Assembly (NCBI GenBank): GCA_029168955.1
Contig: JAPDOI010000215.1
Location: 1,160,001-1,224,000 of the forward strand
DNA length: 64,000 nucleotides
Reading direction: 5' to 3'
Origin: Aplectana chamaeleonis
Lineage: Eukaryota; Nematoda; Chromadorea; Rhabditida; Cosmocercidae
A program made the position numbers and the translations under genes. The notes beneath the pieces were generated by a model. That model saw nothing but the letters and a program-made list of their open reading frames with translations. It was not told the origin of the DNA and did not search any database. This document shows, piece after piece, positions 9,401 to 20,626 of this stretch. Position 1 is the first letter of the stretch. Each line of letters opens with the position of its first letter.

Positions 9401-12301
9401 CCTTGGCTCCGAGTGAGATTGAACCAGCATATTCCGTTTCCGGGGCAGCGCCTTATCGCACTGCACCATCAAAGCCCCAGCGCCGCTTTCACTAAACTGC
9501 TCTGGACAAGTCTACGACTGTTAGATAGTCTCTGATGGTATACCTGTTTCATCCCGTTATGCGGGTGAAAGGATGATTGCCTCGGTGAAGATTTACCGAG
9601 CAGTTGAGTGAGAACGGCGCTGGGGCTTCGGTGGTGCAGTGCGATAAGGCGCTCCCCCATAAAGGGAATGTGCTGGTTCAATCTCGCCCGGAGCCAAGCG
9701 TTTTGCGATAAACTCAGCACCTTGTGTAAACTACCCAAATCATTTAAAACCTACAGACGACTCTGCAACCACAGTTTTTTCTACGCTTACGAAGAAAAAT
9801 GTAAATATATACGCCGAGAATGCTATGAAAATTTGAATAAAAACCGAGATACGACCGTTTCTACGGCAAACTTCAATACAAACGAGCCAGAAACAAAATG
9901 TTTATGATAATACACAGAAAAAATCCACAAAAACAAATGGCGAATCAATACAGGCAATGTATTCAAAACATGACATCGCGGCGATCAGCTACGGAAGTGT
10001 AAAATAAGCCTAAAAGTGCACACCTCTTCACCGGCACCATATCTTCTGAGCTCACCCTGTATGAACCCAACAAATCTTCTTGAGAAAATGCAGAACAATT
10101 TTACGCGAAAGCTTGCTACGCACTATTTGATCTCGGTTATCAATTCACTTCTAACGCTGTGGAACGATGCCAGCTTTTTGCTCCAGTCTTTAGAGGTTCT
10201 GTACCAAAATGGGTCGGCCGTTTCTCGAAGCCCTCTACCTCCTCATCCTTATTTTGACACATTGTTTCATGAAAATCGTCCCTGCAGCAACTTCAATTTT
10301 ATCAGCTTATTGTTTGGGTTACTTGCCTGGTTTTGCTGATAAGTCATGCTATGATTTGATTTCTAGCTCGTGAGTGTAATATTTTTTTAATCTGCGCCAA
10401 TAAAGAATGAATGAATGAATAAATCATGTACCGCGCTTGCCCTACAATCAATAAGCCGCGACACAGCTAGGCATTACGATATCATTAGATCAAAAGTCAT
10501 TAAAGATATGTTTCCCCGAGCGCCACGTATGTACCCTGTGTAAAACATCGTATTTCTCACGACTCATGGCGCGCGCGATCCTGCTCTCTCCGTCGGCCAT
10601 GCGCTCTCTCGCTCTCTCTAACCTCCGCTCCGCACCAGCAAGCGTAGGAACCATGAGAATTTCGCGGTTTTACAGCCTGTAATTGCGTTCCGGGTCACAC
10701 TTTGTGGAGCATGAACAATCTGCCTTAAGATGAGACCAAGAATTTTTTTTATATTTCAGCAATCGGTATCACGGTGGATTATTTCCCTCGACCGCGTCAA
10801 AATTGACACCCCTCAGAACATGACTGCACTTGACGACCTCATCAGCAGCACATCAAACTGCACTGAAAAACTGTTCTTCTTCGTCAACAATGAAAAACAA
10901 TGCCCTCTTCCGTACTGGGGTAACGTTGCCAGGTGAGTAGTACTGGACGGTGTGCGGCAACAGGACGCCTGATCCGGTATGTGTAACTTATATGTCATAT
11001 AAATTTAAGTTACATGTTATATAAACGTAGGTTGCAGGAAGCTGCAAGTAACTTGTTTTAATTTTTTCTGAGTCACACGCGCCCTTCCGAAAATTGTATA
11101 AATAATATACCGAAGATTTTTACTCAGAAAAAGATTGAATAAATCACGGAAGACGACGCCGCGCATTTAAGCATCTTATCTTGTCCCACTTCTTACCCAC
11201 TCGACTGATTTTGTCACCCTCATAAGCCTTGTTTGCGTACAAGTCATAAGTAGATGAGAAAGAAGTAGTAGTCGATGTTGATTTCAACCATATATTCAAG
11301 TTTGAAAAACGACCCTATTGAAGCGAGTTATGACCAGAAGACAAAAAAAACCGATTCTACGATTTTTTATTTCAAAAAAAAAAATAAGGTGGTTATTGTA
11401 TTTTATGAGCGCATGAAGGTCTTGAAAATGGCTATACTTGGCCTTGAAGCCACAAACATCAAATTCTGTGAGGTTTTTTTTTCGAACATCTTGTAGCTTC
11501 AAGATGGTCGAAAAAAAAAACCTTACAGAATTTGATGCTTCTGGCTTCAAGGTCAAGCAAAGCTCCAATAAGATCTACTCAAATGTCTGGGCATACAATG
11601 TACTTCCAGGACTGCTCACATGTACACCGGAGTTCGGCCAGTACACCTCACAGCTCCGCTAACAGCATCAATGAATGTAGTGCTCTACAAACGCCTTCCT
11701 TTGTTAGACGAGACAACATGCCAACAGATGTTCCTTATGCATCAGTCAAGCTACAGCATCTTATTTCAGGACTACACACCTCATGCGGTACGACGATTTT
11801 TCAAGTACTGTCGTTTTCCGGGCCAAATTCCGGTCCGCATTTGCGGACAACGGCTGTTGCATCACGCAACAGGATGATAATCATGCTGGGACCACTTGGT
11901 CCCGGCACGATTATAACGTGTAGCTTGGTGAACAGCCGTTGTCCGCATTTGCGGACCACAATTTGGCTTCAGTATTTGACTTGTACTTATCGACGTGCTG
12001 ACGCAATCAGCAGCATTGCTCATTGAAACTACCTTATGCGATGTTTCAGGTATGGGAACTGATCGATCTTCTGATTCCCAGCGCATCTGAAGATTGTCCT
12101 CCACTCCAAGACACAATGTGGTACTCAGTTATGACACGCTTAACGGAACTGCAGATGATTTATTACTCTGGAGAGCACGATCTGGTGAAGTTAGAACACA
12201 AGCAATCGTATGTGCTTGTAGGCCTGACAGGAGGCATAGCAGTTATAGCACTGGCCATGAGCATTTTCTGGGGCTTAAACGGCTCCGCTTTTGCCAATTG
12301 A
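6471..12301 (+). CDS. Small single-pass membrane glycoprotein, six exons, family unknown
   Basis: Exons are 6471-6570, 8157-8269, 8570-8671, 10760-10932, 11610-11787 and 12050-12301. All junctions are phase-consistent (1,0,0,2,0) with GT donors (GTAAGT, GTGAGT) and TTCAG or TTCCAG acceptors, giving 918 nt, 305 aa plus stop. The start MDIILLLRLSILTG looks like a signal peptide ending near an ISA-EP site. Four sequons (NETQ, NVTS, NMTA, NCTE) lie in the middle third, and several Cys pairs suggest an extracellular disulphide-bonded domain. A hydrophobic stretch beginning YVLVGLTGGIAVIALAMS and a short tail end the protein, predicting type I topology at the surface or in the secretory pathway. 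I do not recognise the family. Its introns hold MITEs, a LINE remnant and a tRNA-like inverted element. Exons 1 and 2 are the least certain, being short. Confidence 0.72.
6840..7590. repeat. Dispersed GGGCGGATCGCTGG motif cluster in intron 1
   Basis: Multiple copies of a 14-20 bp core (GGGCGGATCGCTGG and variants) occur forward at 6870-7010, reversed at 7035-7165, forward again at 7455-7540 and reversed at 7548-7585. The strand switches make long GC-rich foldbacks possible. Short ORFs across it are by-products of the repeat. Confidence 0.6.
7600..8010. repeat. Degenerate repeat rich in GGAGCGCGCACA
   Basis: The motif GGAGCGCGCACA and a longer unit including AAAGCCGTAGG recur irregularly, for example near 7735 and 7935. 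The copies are diverged. No coding signal; it lies in intron 1 of the membrane-protein gene. Confidence 0.45.
8754..8860. mobile_element. Short palindromic MITE in intron 3
   Basis: The ends TGATACTTTGCGTTCCCT and AGGGAACGCGAAGTATCA are inverted copies. A related middle portion recurs at about 13905-13985. Confidence 0.55.
9369..9731. mobile_element. Inverted-repeat element with a tRNA-like module in each arm
   Basis: The arms 9369-9493 and 9609-9731 are inverted copies, with outer ends GTTTACACAAGGTGCTGAGTT. Each arm contains a tRNA-like sequence with an A-box (TGGTGCAGTGCGATAAGG) and a B-box (GGTTCAATC). The outer part resembles the TIR of the tRNA-bearing element at 36603-36762 (CACAAGGT followed by GAGTT and an AAAAC run), suggesting one family. 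It lies in intron 3 of the membrane-protein gene. Confidence 0.6.
9625..9695 (+). pseudogene. tRNA-like sequence, right arm
   Basis: GCTTCGG and CCGGAGC can pair as a 7-bp acceptor stem with one G-U. The D-stem GTGC/GCGC and both internal promoter boxes are present. The anticodon and T stems do not fold properly, so it is tRNA-derived rather than a working tRNA. An inverted, slightly diverged copy is at 9406-9475. Confidence 0.45.
9990..10428 (+). pseudogene. LINE 3'-end remnant with a (GAAT)n tail
   Basis: A short open stretch contains LEKMQNNFTRKL, matching the conserved LEKVQNxFTRK motif just downstream of the RT in the other LINE copies here (near 16960 minus, 26225 plus, 35000 minus). 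The rest is decayed. An AATAAAGAATGAATGAATG tail at 10400-10426 marks the 3' end. It sits in intron 3 of the membrane-protein gene in the sense orientation. Confidence 0.5.
10560..10700. repeat. CT/GC-rich dispersed repeat
   Basis: A GCGCGCGATCCTGCTCTCTC run followed by CTCTCGCTCTCTC resembles, loosely, the repeat at 29440-29560, 52360-52470 and 56760-56890. Non-coding. Confidence 0.3.
11438..11556. repeat. 119-bp hairpin in intron 4
   Basis: Two arms of about 50 bp are inverted copies (left from TTGGCCTTGAAGCC, right ending GGCTTCAAGGTCAA) around a short loop near 11500. A foldback MITE is the likeliest explanation. Confidence 0.7.
11821..11967. mobile_element. Palindromic MITE with TGCGGAC motifs, intron 5
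   Basis: The arms carry GGTCCGCATTTGCGGAC and AACGGCTGTT in inverted orientation, around an inner GGGACCACTTGGTCCC palindrome. Diverged relatives occur at 28700-28800, 28935-29252 and 36240-36330. Confidence 0.65.
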
Positions 12302-12465
12302 TCCAATAACCTGCTTCGAATAAGACGCGGTACACAAAACTGTCAGACTGAAGCGTTTTACCTTGGCGCGTGTAAGGCACTGTCACGCACATACACACCT
12401 CATACTATATGACGGTTTTTCACTTATTTGAAGGTTGAGTTGAGGCAAGAGAGCCCCGCTGCACA

Positions 12466-12786
12466 AACCTCTGAATCTCATCGGTCAACGCTGTCAGTAT
12501 GATGGTATCTCTTTTTATCGAAGAAAATCAGCGGTCAAACTTGACAGTTATAAGTGCTTGAGGTTCCTCTATCAATTGAACTCACTGCCGTGTAATTTTA
12601 TCGATTTTCTGGAATTATCGATTTTATTGATTTTTCGCAAAAATCAATAAAAAACTGTGGAAGTGGATTCTATCGATAGAGGACCTTCAACAACCCCCAA
12701 ACCTTCCGTTTCGCCTCTGCTTTCTCACCGTAGATGGAAATAACCATCACACTGCTAGCGTTGACCGATGCGATTCAGAGTTTTGT
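12466..12786. mobile_element. Palindromic MITE
   Basis: AACCTCTGAATCTCATCGGT and its inverted counterpart near 12760-12785 bound about 320 bp with an AT-rich middle containing ATCGATTTT repeats. It lies downstream of the membrane-protein gene. Confidence 0.55.
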
Positions 12787-12789
12787 CCC

Positions 12790-15700
12790 CGCTGCTGGGC
12801 TGTGACCGGGAGTCACGGCGGGAGGGTCACGCCCTTTAACCGCGCTCAGGGTTACCGCCCCCCCATGAAGGCTAGAGTGTCATGTTGACCGCCACACAGC
12901 GACAATTAGTGTTGTCGCACATTATTGTTGAATGCTGCGCCAACGAAGTTCGGCGAGTTCGTCTACACTGAAGTTCTACGAAATCTTGCTACTTTCATAA
13001 CTACTAGACGTTACGAAGAGGCCGCGACTTCAGCTCTAATAGGCCCTATGAGCCACACAGATTTACGATATTGGAGCAAGTCGCTTCAAGAGTACTGAGC
13101 CGAGCCGAAGTATACCAATGACCGCAGAAAGCAGTAGTGTGTCGCAACGTAGTGGACCTTTGGCACGCTACTACCCATGTATAAGACCTATGATATACTC
13201 CCCGCAACTAGAGCCGAGACATATTGTTTTTCACCCATAGCGATAAAATCGATGCGACTGATGTGCATCGCCGCTGTCGCGCGTCACGAGAAGGGTATCA
13301 TAGGCTTAGGGCAGCAATGACCAACGCTGCAGTACAAATTGTGAGCTTCAGAACATACGCCGGGTTCTTACTTTCGCTGCCGAGCGGTACGATGACACTT
13401 TTTGAACACGGAGCGACGCAATGTCGACCTAACCCTTCTGATATCGTACCATCACTCCGCCACAGAGTATTCATGAATGCAGCGAGGAACTGATTCAGGG
13501 AGTTAGAACTACCTTGTGCGCGGTATTTCCTAGAGCTAACTACCCAATGCGCAGAGTTGAAAGTTCTCACATGAATATTGAACTACTCCAACTATCCTCA
13601 CTTATCAAAATGATTGAATATGTCACATGATTAATTGCGATCAAGGAATGTATCTGTATCATTTGGCATAAAATATTGTAGCGACAACGACGATCTCAGT
13701 TCTATTCGATTGTATTTTGTGGGATCTGCCCACAAAGTCATTCCTCTTTGGCTGGAATAGTCCAGCAATAATTTAGGAATCGGAGTGCAGAGACTTCATA
13801 CTGAGACAATGTAGAACAAGGCATGTTTCATCCGTATCATTCAATCGCGTCGGAATTATAAATAAGGCACAGGTCGCACTAACACTGTTAGCTCCTTACT
13901 AACTGTTGGCGCAAATATACGGTGCACATGTGTTATAACATACGTGCCCCCAAGTTTGAGCCAGTCTTCAAATAGGGACGATCTATAATGGTATCAGTGC
14001 GGTCCGTGCCTGCTATAATACATTGGATCGGACTCATTTCGGAAAACTTCAAAAATTGTTTATCTCTTCACCGTCAACCTAATGCTTTGAGGGAAGATTG
14101 TTTTCCAATAGAAACTTATTAAAACGTCCATGCGAGGACAAATTCATCGTCGTTTTGAGTGTTCGTAAAAAAGGTTATTTAAAATGAATCGGATATCCGG
14201 GAAAAAAATCGGATATTTTAGAATTTCTTGTCACAGAATCTCCTAGTTATTTGAAAGTTGGAATCATCCTGCCCTTTTAGTCAAGAAACATCAAAACGTG
14301 AACTTTTCAGTTAGGGGTAAAGCAGAAAAGAGCGATTTTCGCTATTATCCTCGATGAGTCGGATCCAATGTGTAGTGCCTGCGATAAGCGACGACTGTAA
14401 ATCAGCGATATCGACAAAATCCAGCGATATTATATATCGAGATGACGGTTTTTCAAAAACCCACAACCCATTCCAGTAGTATCTGACATGATAAAGGATG
14501 GTGACATCTGAGAACAGTTGATATCCCGATTTTTGATCCCACTTTGAAAATTTCTGGCAGATATTCACATGGCCGCGATGGCGTCGAGTCCATCTGCCCT
14601 GCAAAAAGATGCTATCACATCGTCGTGATGTGCTGACCTGCTCACAGGACTGAGCAGGGTTGCGACCGGTCGCAACGGAGGTCGTAAAAATTTCGAGAAT
14701 TTTTCAGAAAAAAAAAATGAAAATCGGGGGGGGGCTCGTAAAAATGATGGAAAAGTTGGGGTTTATCTCCATACCACTTGGAAAGGTAGAATGACGAAGG
14801 AGTAGTATAACTGCACGCCTAACAACGCTACATCACTTGTAAGCAAAGTTGAACCGGCATATACACATCTCGCCCTTCTTTGTGTTTTAAAAAATGTTGG
14901 CAACGAGAAAAAACTCTAGAGAACGAAAATTTTCAAATTCTGAAACAAGATCTGGATTCTACATGAAATTCTCTTTAGCTTGATATCTTGCAGTCCGCAC
15001 AACTCTACCTTCGCAGAGTTATTCCTTATTGAAACCGCTGCCCGTTGCGAACATCGTTGACCCCCGTTGCGACTTGGTGGGAGACGTCGCTACGGTTTTT
15101 TTTCTTTAATAAGCCTTAATTGAATTTCTTTTTGGGATAGTTTCGATAAAGGGAGTCCTGTGTAATAAAAACAGTTGGCTTCCTCTGCAAATCGCCGTTT
15201 ATCTAAGATTAAGAGCCCATAAACTTAGTAATAAGCTCTGAATGGATAACGCGCTTTAATTCTTCTTTTGGAGGGGAATTTTTGAAAGTGATTTTCTAGT
15301 TTAGTAGGATTTTTTCTGAGTTAACCACCTTTTTTGGGGTTCTTAGAGTTATGTACGATCTTTCATTTTCTTTAACTTTGCTTTGCCACAAATTTAGACC
15401 CATTTTTCCTTCATACTTTCTGATTGATGTTTTTTTAGTTTTTTTCCTTAACCATATTTTTAAATGTTATCTCCGTACTTCTGACTTTATTATAATCCTA
15501 ATTTTTCAGCCGACGATGAGCCACGCTCAGAACCTGGTTCCGGGCGACCCGTCGCTGCTCGTCCGGGTCGCCCGAAATGGTGAATCAGGTCGCGAGAAAA
15601 TTCGTACATTGTAGATTAGTCGTCCGTAACGTACATTCACACGCAAATTCGCTGCACGGGGAAGGCAATTTTCATCATCCGGGTGGCTGGTAACAGTCGA

Positions 15701-16249
15701 GGGGTTAGCGGGTCGCCCGGAAAGGTTGGCGGGTTGCCCGGAACGGGATCTGGCCCCTATTTTGAGGGTCCGGGTGACCCGAATTGCAGTTTTTTTTGCG
15801 CCGGGAAGACCGGAACGAAGTTCTGAGCGCATTTGGTCGTGAACATTTTTCATCCCATGGGGGTTTCGTAAAAATTCTGGTGAACAGTGGGGGTCGTAAA
15901 ATTTTGGTCAACGGTCGCAAGGGCCTGCTCAACCCTGCCTGCTCACGATACCGCAAACTAAAGAAGGGGTTGAGTGACCTCCTGGTGGAAACAAACACTT
16001 TTCACGTATTGCCATAGTTTTGTTTTTTGTTGGAATCGATTTTTTACTAGTACGCAACATCGCTGCGCAATATCGAGATGGCTCACGCTCACACCTTGCG
16101 GCAAGTAGGGTTCCGACCTCAGGAAGCCACATTCAGTAATCGAGCGCGGATCATTCGATCGATAGCCATCTTCTCTTCGTTTTCCCAACTGCAAATTTTA
16201 CTGCCGAGCAGCCTCGCGGATTTCTACTTGACAACGTATGAAGCACTTA
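12790..16249. other. Intergenic region without supported genes
   Basis: Open frames here are short, lack plausible splice sites and do not connect. The stretch 14650-15945 is flanked by related ends (GAGCAGGGTTGCGACC near 14655 and GGTCGCAAGGGCCTGC near 15910) and looks like an old TIR element. A CGGGTCGCCCGG-type motif repeats between 15535 and 15780. Relatives of the GCAGGGTTG end occur near 36410 and 36925. Confidence 0.4.
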
Positions 16250-16583
16250 CAGTTCATCTACACAATCGCGTTCAGTCCGCAACGTGCACGCTGATTGCGA
16301 AAGCGTGTTGCGGCGCGGTTTTGATGATCCTCAGACAGGGATGCCGGATTACCCGGGCGGGTTTCGCCTTGATGAAACCGCCCGGGTGGTCCGACATCCC
16401 TGTCTAAAGACCCTCGAATCGCGCCGCTACACGTTTTCGCAATCAGCGTGCACTTTTTTGTTTTTGTATTTGTTTATTACAGGTCATGCCTGCATAATTA
16501 AGTTACATAGGAAAACAAATGAAAAGCACCGAACATTAAAAAAACAGGAAACGGATACAGTAGCAATCTGAATTGAAACAGGC

Positions 16584-19487
16584 TCAATCATCCTCAGTCA
16601 TCAAGTACTGATCCAAGATACGTTTGAACGCGGAAAGAGTTGTAGGGAGGTTGCCCCTTTTGAGTAACTTTTCAAACTCACTTCCTGCTCTATTAACAAA
16701 GAAGTGGTGCCTCAAACTTTTCCCGGCTCTGTTGCGGACAAGTTTGACGCTGCTGCCTCTAGTGGTAGACGCCCTGAGCTGGAGGAAATCGTTTGGCTTG
16801 AGTCCCACAAGGCCATACAAGATCTTATAAACCATCAGAAGATCAAACCTTTTCCTTCTGCAGGCCAGCGATTCAAGTTGTAGCTCCTTATTCCTAGCAA
16901 AGCTGCACGGCATTTCACTATAGCTGAGACCCCTGACCCGGATCATCACCTTGCGTGTGAACCTGTTTTGGAGTTTTTCCAACGCACCCGTGGTCGAGAC
17001 CTTGTGGGGGTTGAAAATTACAGTTCCATACTCGAGGTGTGGTCTAACATATGTTTTGTAAGCATTAAGAAGCACCCTTTCACTAATGCTGGACAGGGCT
17101 CTGAACATGCTACACATAACTTTACTAGCTCTGGACACAGCCTTAGCACAATGAGCATCAAAGGTGAGATCGCTGCGTACCAGGAAACCCAAATCCATTA
17201 TCTCATCGACAGCCTGGAGTTGCTGACCATCAATGGTATAAACAGCACCTGAACTGTTGCTTCCAATGTGCAGGACTTTAGTTTTTTCTTTTGAAAGCAA
17301 CATGCTCCAGTCTTTAGACCAACTTACAACCTTATCCAACGCGATTTGCAAGTACTCCTTGTCACTTGCCGTATGGATCGGAGAAAAAATTTTGAAATCA
17401 TCAGCAAAAGCAGAGCATTTAACCGTACCAAATGTAACTAGTCGTGGGAGTTCGTAAGTAAATATATTAAATAGTATTGGAGACAAAACTCCTCCCTGAG
17501 GTACGCCACTGCAAACGGGTTTGGGATCAGAGAAAGTGGAATTAACTCGAACAACAAACGACCTATTGCTTGAAAAGGCTCTTATCCATGCTATAATTCT
17601 AGGATGAATACCAACTTGGGCGAGCTTCAGCATGAGTTTGGAATGAGAGACCCTGTCGAAAGCCTTGGAGAAGTCAACATAGATGACATCAACCTCTTTT
17701 CCCTCATCCACATGTGAGGTCCATTCATTGAGTGATTGCAACATGGCCGTCACCGTCGACTTTTTCTTTTGGAAACCATGTTGGGATTCCGAAATTATTG
17801 AGTGGTCCTTCAAATGCTTACATATTCTCGCCTTAAGGATCTTCTCGAACAACCTACTGAAAATAGAGGTAATGCTTACTGGCCTAAAGTTTTCGGGATT
17901 AGTATGAGGGGGCTTTTTCGGAATAGGAGTTACAAAGGCTACACGCCACCTATCAGGAACCTCTGCTCGCATGAACGAGAGATTAAAAATATATGTGAGC
18001 GGTCCAACTATAATGTGGGCTACCTGTTTAATAAACTTCAGAGGCAAATGGTCCGGTGTATCGGAAAATGAAATAGGCCAGCTAGAAAGGAACTTGTGGA
18101 CATCCTCTGGATAAAACCAAACAGAATCGTCCATTGTATTGAATTCCTGGGCAAGATTCATAGGGTCACTAGGTCCATCGTCCTCGCAAAAAGCCTTTTC
18201 AAAAACAGATGAAAATATTTCTGACCTTTCTTTGTCGTCTGTTATTATGGACCCCTCAAATTCAATAGGCCCTAATCGGGGTTTGTTTCTCAATCTAGCA
18301 TTCAAAAGTCTATAGAACGAATTTTTTTTACCTGATTCAATGATTCTCTTTTCGACATTTCTGTTGAATTTTTTCAATTGCTTGTCAAATCTCCAACATA
18401 TAACTCTATACTCCTCCCAATCATTTGGTGCATTGGTTAATCTAGCCCGATTCCATGCCTGTGATTTTTTAAATGCCAGGCGCTGCAAATGTTCCGGGAG
18501 ATGGTCCGTGCCCTTGGAAACTTCTATGAGTGGTACAAAAAGATGAATGCAATGCTGCAGAATAGAAATAAACATTTCATATTTAGCATTAACCGAGTCA
18601 GCAGTGTTAAACGCCCAATACCAGTCCACACTGTTCAAATACTCAAAGATCTCGGGAAAATTAGCATTTTTGAAGTCCCTTCTGAGTAATTTACAATCCC
18701 TCGCAGGGGTGGGAAAATTGAGTTCAAAATGAATTGTAGCATGATCACTTGTCCCTACGTGGTCACAAACTTCGATGTTGTCCACAAGTTCAATATCATT
18801 AGTTAGCAGCAAATCCAGGATATTATTACCATGGGTTTCCGACGTTACAAGTTGGGAAAAACTGTAGTCACGAAACAACCCAAGTAGGTCAAAAAGATTA
18901 TCTCCAATGACATAACGCTCGTTAGGTTGGCCCCAGTTGACGTTGGGAAGGTTAAAATCACCTGTAATAATACAGGGATGGCTACAAGATACAAGATCAC
19001 TAAGTGTTTCGATCAATAGACTAAACTGGGCTGAGGTGCATGAGGGAGTCCTATAAACCAAAATGATACGAATAACCATCTCACCAGAGGAGATATCAGC
19101 ACAAATAATCTCATAACCATCAGGAACCGAGTGCATGGCAATGAGCCTGGGAAAAAGAGCCTTTTTAACCAAAAATGCCACACCGCCACCTCTTTTACGC
19201 TTTCGATCACATCTGAGCAGGTCATAAATGTCAGACCACTCACCTAGCAGAGAGGCGTCCGTTATCATATGCGTCAGCCACGTTTCGGTGAGGGCAATAA
19301 CACTGAACTGACGTTGTTTTATGAGAAAACCAAGAAATCCCATATTTTTGGGGAGTGAGCGTATATTGGTTGAAATGCAAAATGTACCAGTACCCAGTGA
19401 ACATGCAGAATTAACTTGTTCGATGTCAGAATAAGAATGAGAGCCAGTTTCAAGTACATCAATGGATTCCGAGTTTTGATCAGTCAA
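16584..19487 (-). CDS. LINE ORF2: AP endonuclease plus reverse transcriptase, 967 aa
   Basis: The N-terminal apurinic-like endonuclease shows STNIRSL, ALTETWL, TGDFNLPNVNW and the TSDHATI catalytic histidine motif (about residues 40-255). The RT (about 480-740) shows RPVSITSIF, HGFQKKKST, VDFSKAFDRVSH, SGVPQGGVLSP and FADDF, with the catalytic Asp pair intact. After it come the conserved thumb and LEKLQNRFTRKV region and a basic C-terminus. It would nick target DNA and copy the element RNA by target-primed reverse transcription. The frame is uninterrupted. The family resembles CR1/Jockey-type elements; the exact clade needs a phylogeny. Two truncated relatives lie at 22030-22560 and 24590-26786. 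Confidence 0.9.
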   Translation of the reverse strand: MTDQNSESIDVLETGSHSYSDIEQVNSACSLGTGTFCISTNIRSLPKNMGFLGFLIKQRQFSVIALTETWLTHMITDASLLGEWSDIYDLLRCDRKRKRGGGVAFLVKKALFPRLIAMHSVPDGYEIICADISSGEMVIRIILVYRTPSCTSAQFSLLIETLSDLVSCSHPCIITGDFNLPNVNWGQPNERYVIGDNLFDLLGLFRDYSFSQLVTSETHGNNILDLLLTNDIELVDNIEVCDHVGTSDHATIHFELNFPTPARDCKLLRRDFKNANFPEIFEYLNSVDWYWAFNTADSVNAKYEMFISILQHCIHLFVPLIEVSKGTDHLPEHLQRLAFKKSQAWNRARLTNAPNDWEEYRVICWRFDKQLKKFNRNVEKRIIESGKKNSFYRLLNARLRNKPRLGPIEFEGSIITDDKERSEIFSSVFEKAFCEDDGPSDPMNLAQEFNTMDDSVWFYPEDVHKFLSSWPISFSDTPDHLPLKFIKQVAHIIVGPLTYIFNLSFMRAEVPDRWRVAFVTPIPKKPPHTNPENFRPVSITSIFSRLFEKILKARICKHLKDHSIISESQHGFQKKKSTVTAMLQSLNEWTSHVDEGKEVDVIYVDFSKAFDRVSHSKLMLKLAQVGIHPRIIAWIRAFSSNRSFVVRVNSTFSDPKPVCSGVPQGGVLSPILFNIFTYELPRLVTFGTVKCSAFADDFKIFSPIHTASDKEYLQIALDKVVSWSKDWSMLLSKEKTKVLHIGSNSSGAVYTIDGQQLQAVDEIMDLGFLVRSDLTFDAHCAKAVSRASKVMCSMFRALSSISERVLLNAYKTYVRPHLEYGTVIFNPHKVSTTGALEKLQNRFTRKVMIRVRGLSYSEMPCSFARNKELQLESLACRRKRFDLLMVYKILYGLVGLKPNDFLQLRASTTRGSSVKLVRNRAGKSLRHHFFVNRAGSEFEKLLKRGNLPTTLSAFKRILDQYLMTEDD

Positions 19488-19498
19488 CCGAGGAATTT

Positions 19499-20626
19499 CT
19501 ACTCGTTTAAAGATGGACTGGAATCCCCGGACAAAACATGAATCGACATATCCGAGTCAACCGATGGCGATTGATCGCTAGCAATAACAACTGGTTGGAG
19601 ATTTTCCAAACTAAAGCGGCTAGGTTGGGGTACATGAGGAATGCTGGGAGTACAATTGTCGAGAATATGATTTGACACTGATTGAGTACAAGCATCAAGG
19701 ATAGGATTTGGGAGGAGAGGAGCACAATTACAAGTAGCAGTATTGGAGAGAGAGTGATGGTCCGCTGAGAATGTGGGTTGATTGATGGAGGAAGTGGTGT
19801 TACGAGCAATACTGGGAGTGGCCGAGACTGAAATGGAGACATTTGTGGTTTCAGCATTAGCATAATTACGAGAAGACGTATTAGGATTGCCCGGCCCCCT
19901 TCTCAAGTCAGGATGGCGTGGCCGGCCCCTCTCATTTTTTGGAAGAGAAGGGCGTATAAAAAAGCCCCTGCAGGGCGAAGCCCTGAGTTGAGGGGCACAT
20001 TTAATGGCCTGATTCCTAAACTGGGTTGAGGGCAAGACGACCTTTAATAGACGAGGATTACGGTAACGCGTACAACCTAATCGATAAACGTTCACCGGTG
20101 TACAACTGATATCAAGAAAATCAAATACTTTTTTAACACAATCATAGTCATATGCTAATCGTGTAGAAGCTACTGGATGGAAGGACTCTGGAATTCCAGC
20201 AATTACAATTGAGCGCGACATTTCCTTTTGGTCGCAGTGTGAGACATCAAGAGTATCAGATGCAGGAGTTTGGGTACTAGTACAACAAGCGACTGAACTG
20301 GGGCGTGAAATATGATTAGAGACAGTAGAATTATCAGGTTTTTTGAGAGAGATTATCAAACTACGCAAACTTTCATTTTCTTCTTTCAGTCGTCGATTTT
20401 CCTCAACAAGGCTCGTGTTGTCAGCAGGAACAGTTACGGACTTGTCCTTGGATAAGATCAGAAATTCCATAATGGTTTTCATATACACTGGCATCGCATC
20501 GTCGGCCTCCATTTGTTCGATAGCCTGGGCGAGTGCATCCTGCCCATCAGAGGGTGAGCCTGGATCCACAAGTCCCCGTTTACGGCCTCTGAATTTGGTG
20601 ACGGCAGACAGAAACGACGACATCAA
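19499..20626 (-). CDS. LINE ORF1 protein (RNA-binding chaperone-like), 375 aa
   Basis: This is the first ORF of the 4.5 kb LINE. Residues of about 75-95 (VEENRRLKEENESLRSL) form a short heptad-like coiled coil that would allow multimerisation. A following domain (about 135-215) begins RSIVIAGIPES and includes YRLGCTRYRNPRLLKVVL, resembling the RRM/CTD nucleic-acid-binding region of LINE ORF1 proteins. The C-terminal third is low-complexity, rich in Ser, Asn, Thr and Pro. Its expected role is to bind LINE RNA in the cytoplasmic particle. The stop is 11 nt upstream of the ORF2 ATG, so ORF2 is probably translated by reinitiation or a similar mechanism. Confidence 0.8.
   Translation of the reverse strand: MMSSFLSAVTKFRGRKRGLVDPGSPSDGQDALAQAIEQMEADDAMPVYMKTIMEFLILSKDKSVTVPADNTSLVEENRRLKEENESLRSLIISLKKPDNSTVSNHISRPSSVACCTSTQTPASDTLDVSHCDQKEMSRSIVIAGIPESFHPVASTRLAYDYDCVKKVFDFLDISCTPVNVYRLGCTRYRNPRLLKVVLPSTQFRNQAIKCAPQLRASPCRGFFIRPSLPKNERGRPRHPDLRRGPGNPNTSSRNYANAETTNVSISVSATPSIARNTTSSINQPTFSADHHSLSNTATCNCAPLLPNPILDACTQSVSNHILDNCTPSIPHVPQPSRFSLENLQPVVIASDQSPSVDSDMSIHVLSGDSSPSLNE

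Noticed and set aside
13224..13570. Overlapping plus and minus frames of about 90 aa
   Set aside because: They overlap each other on opposite strands and have no supporting splice or homology signal.
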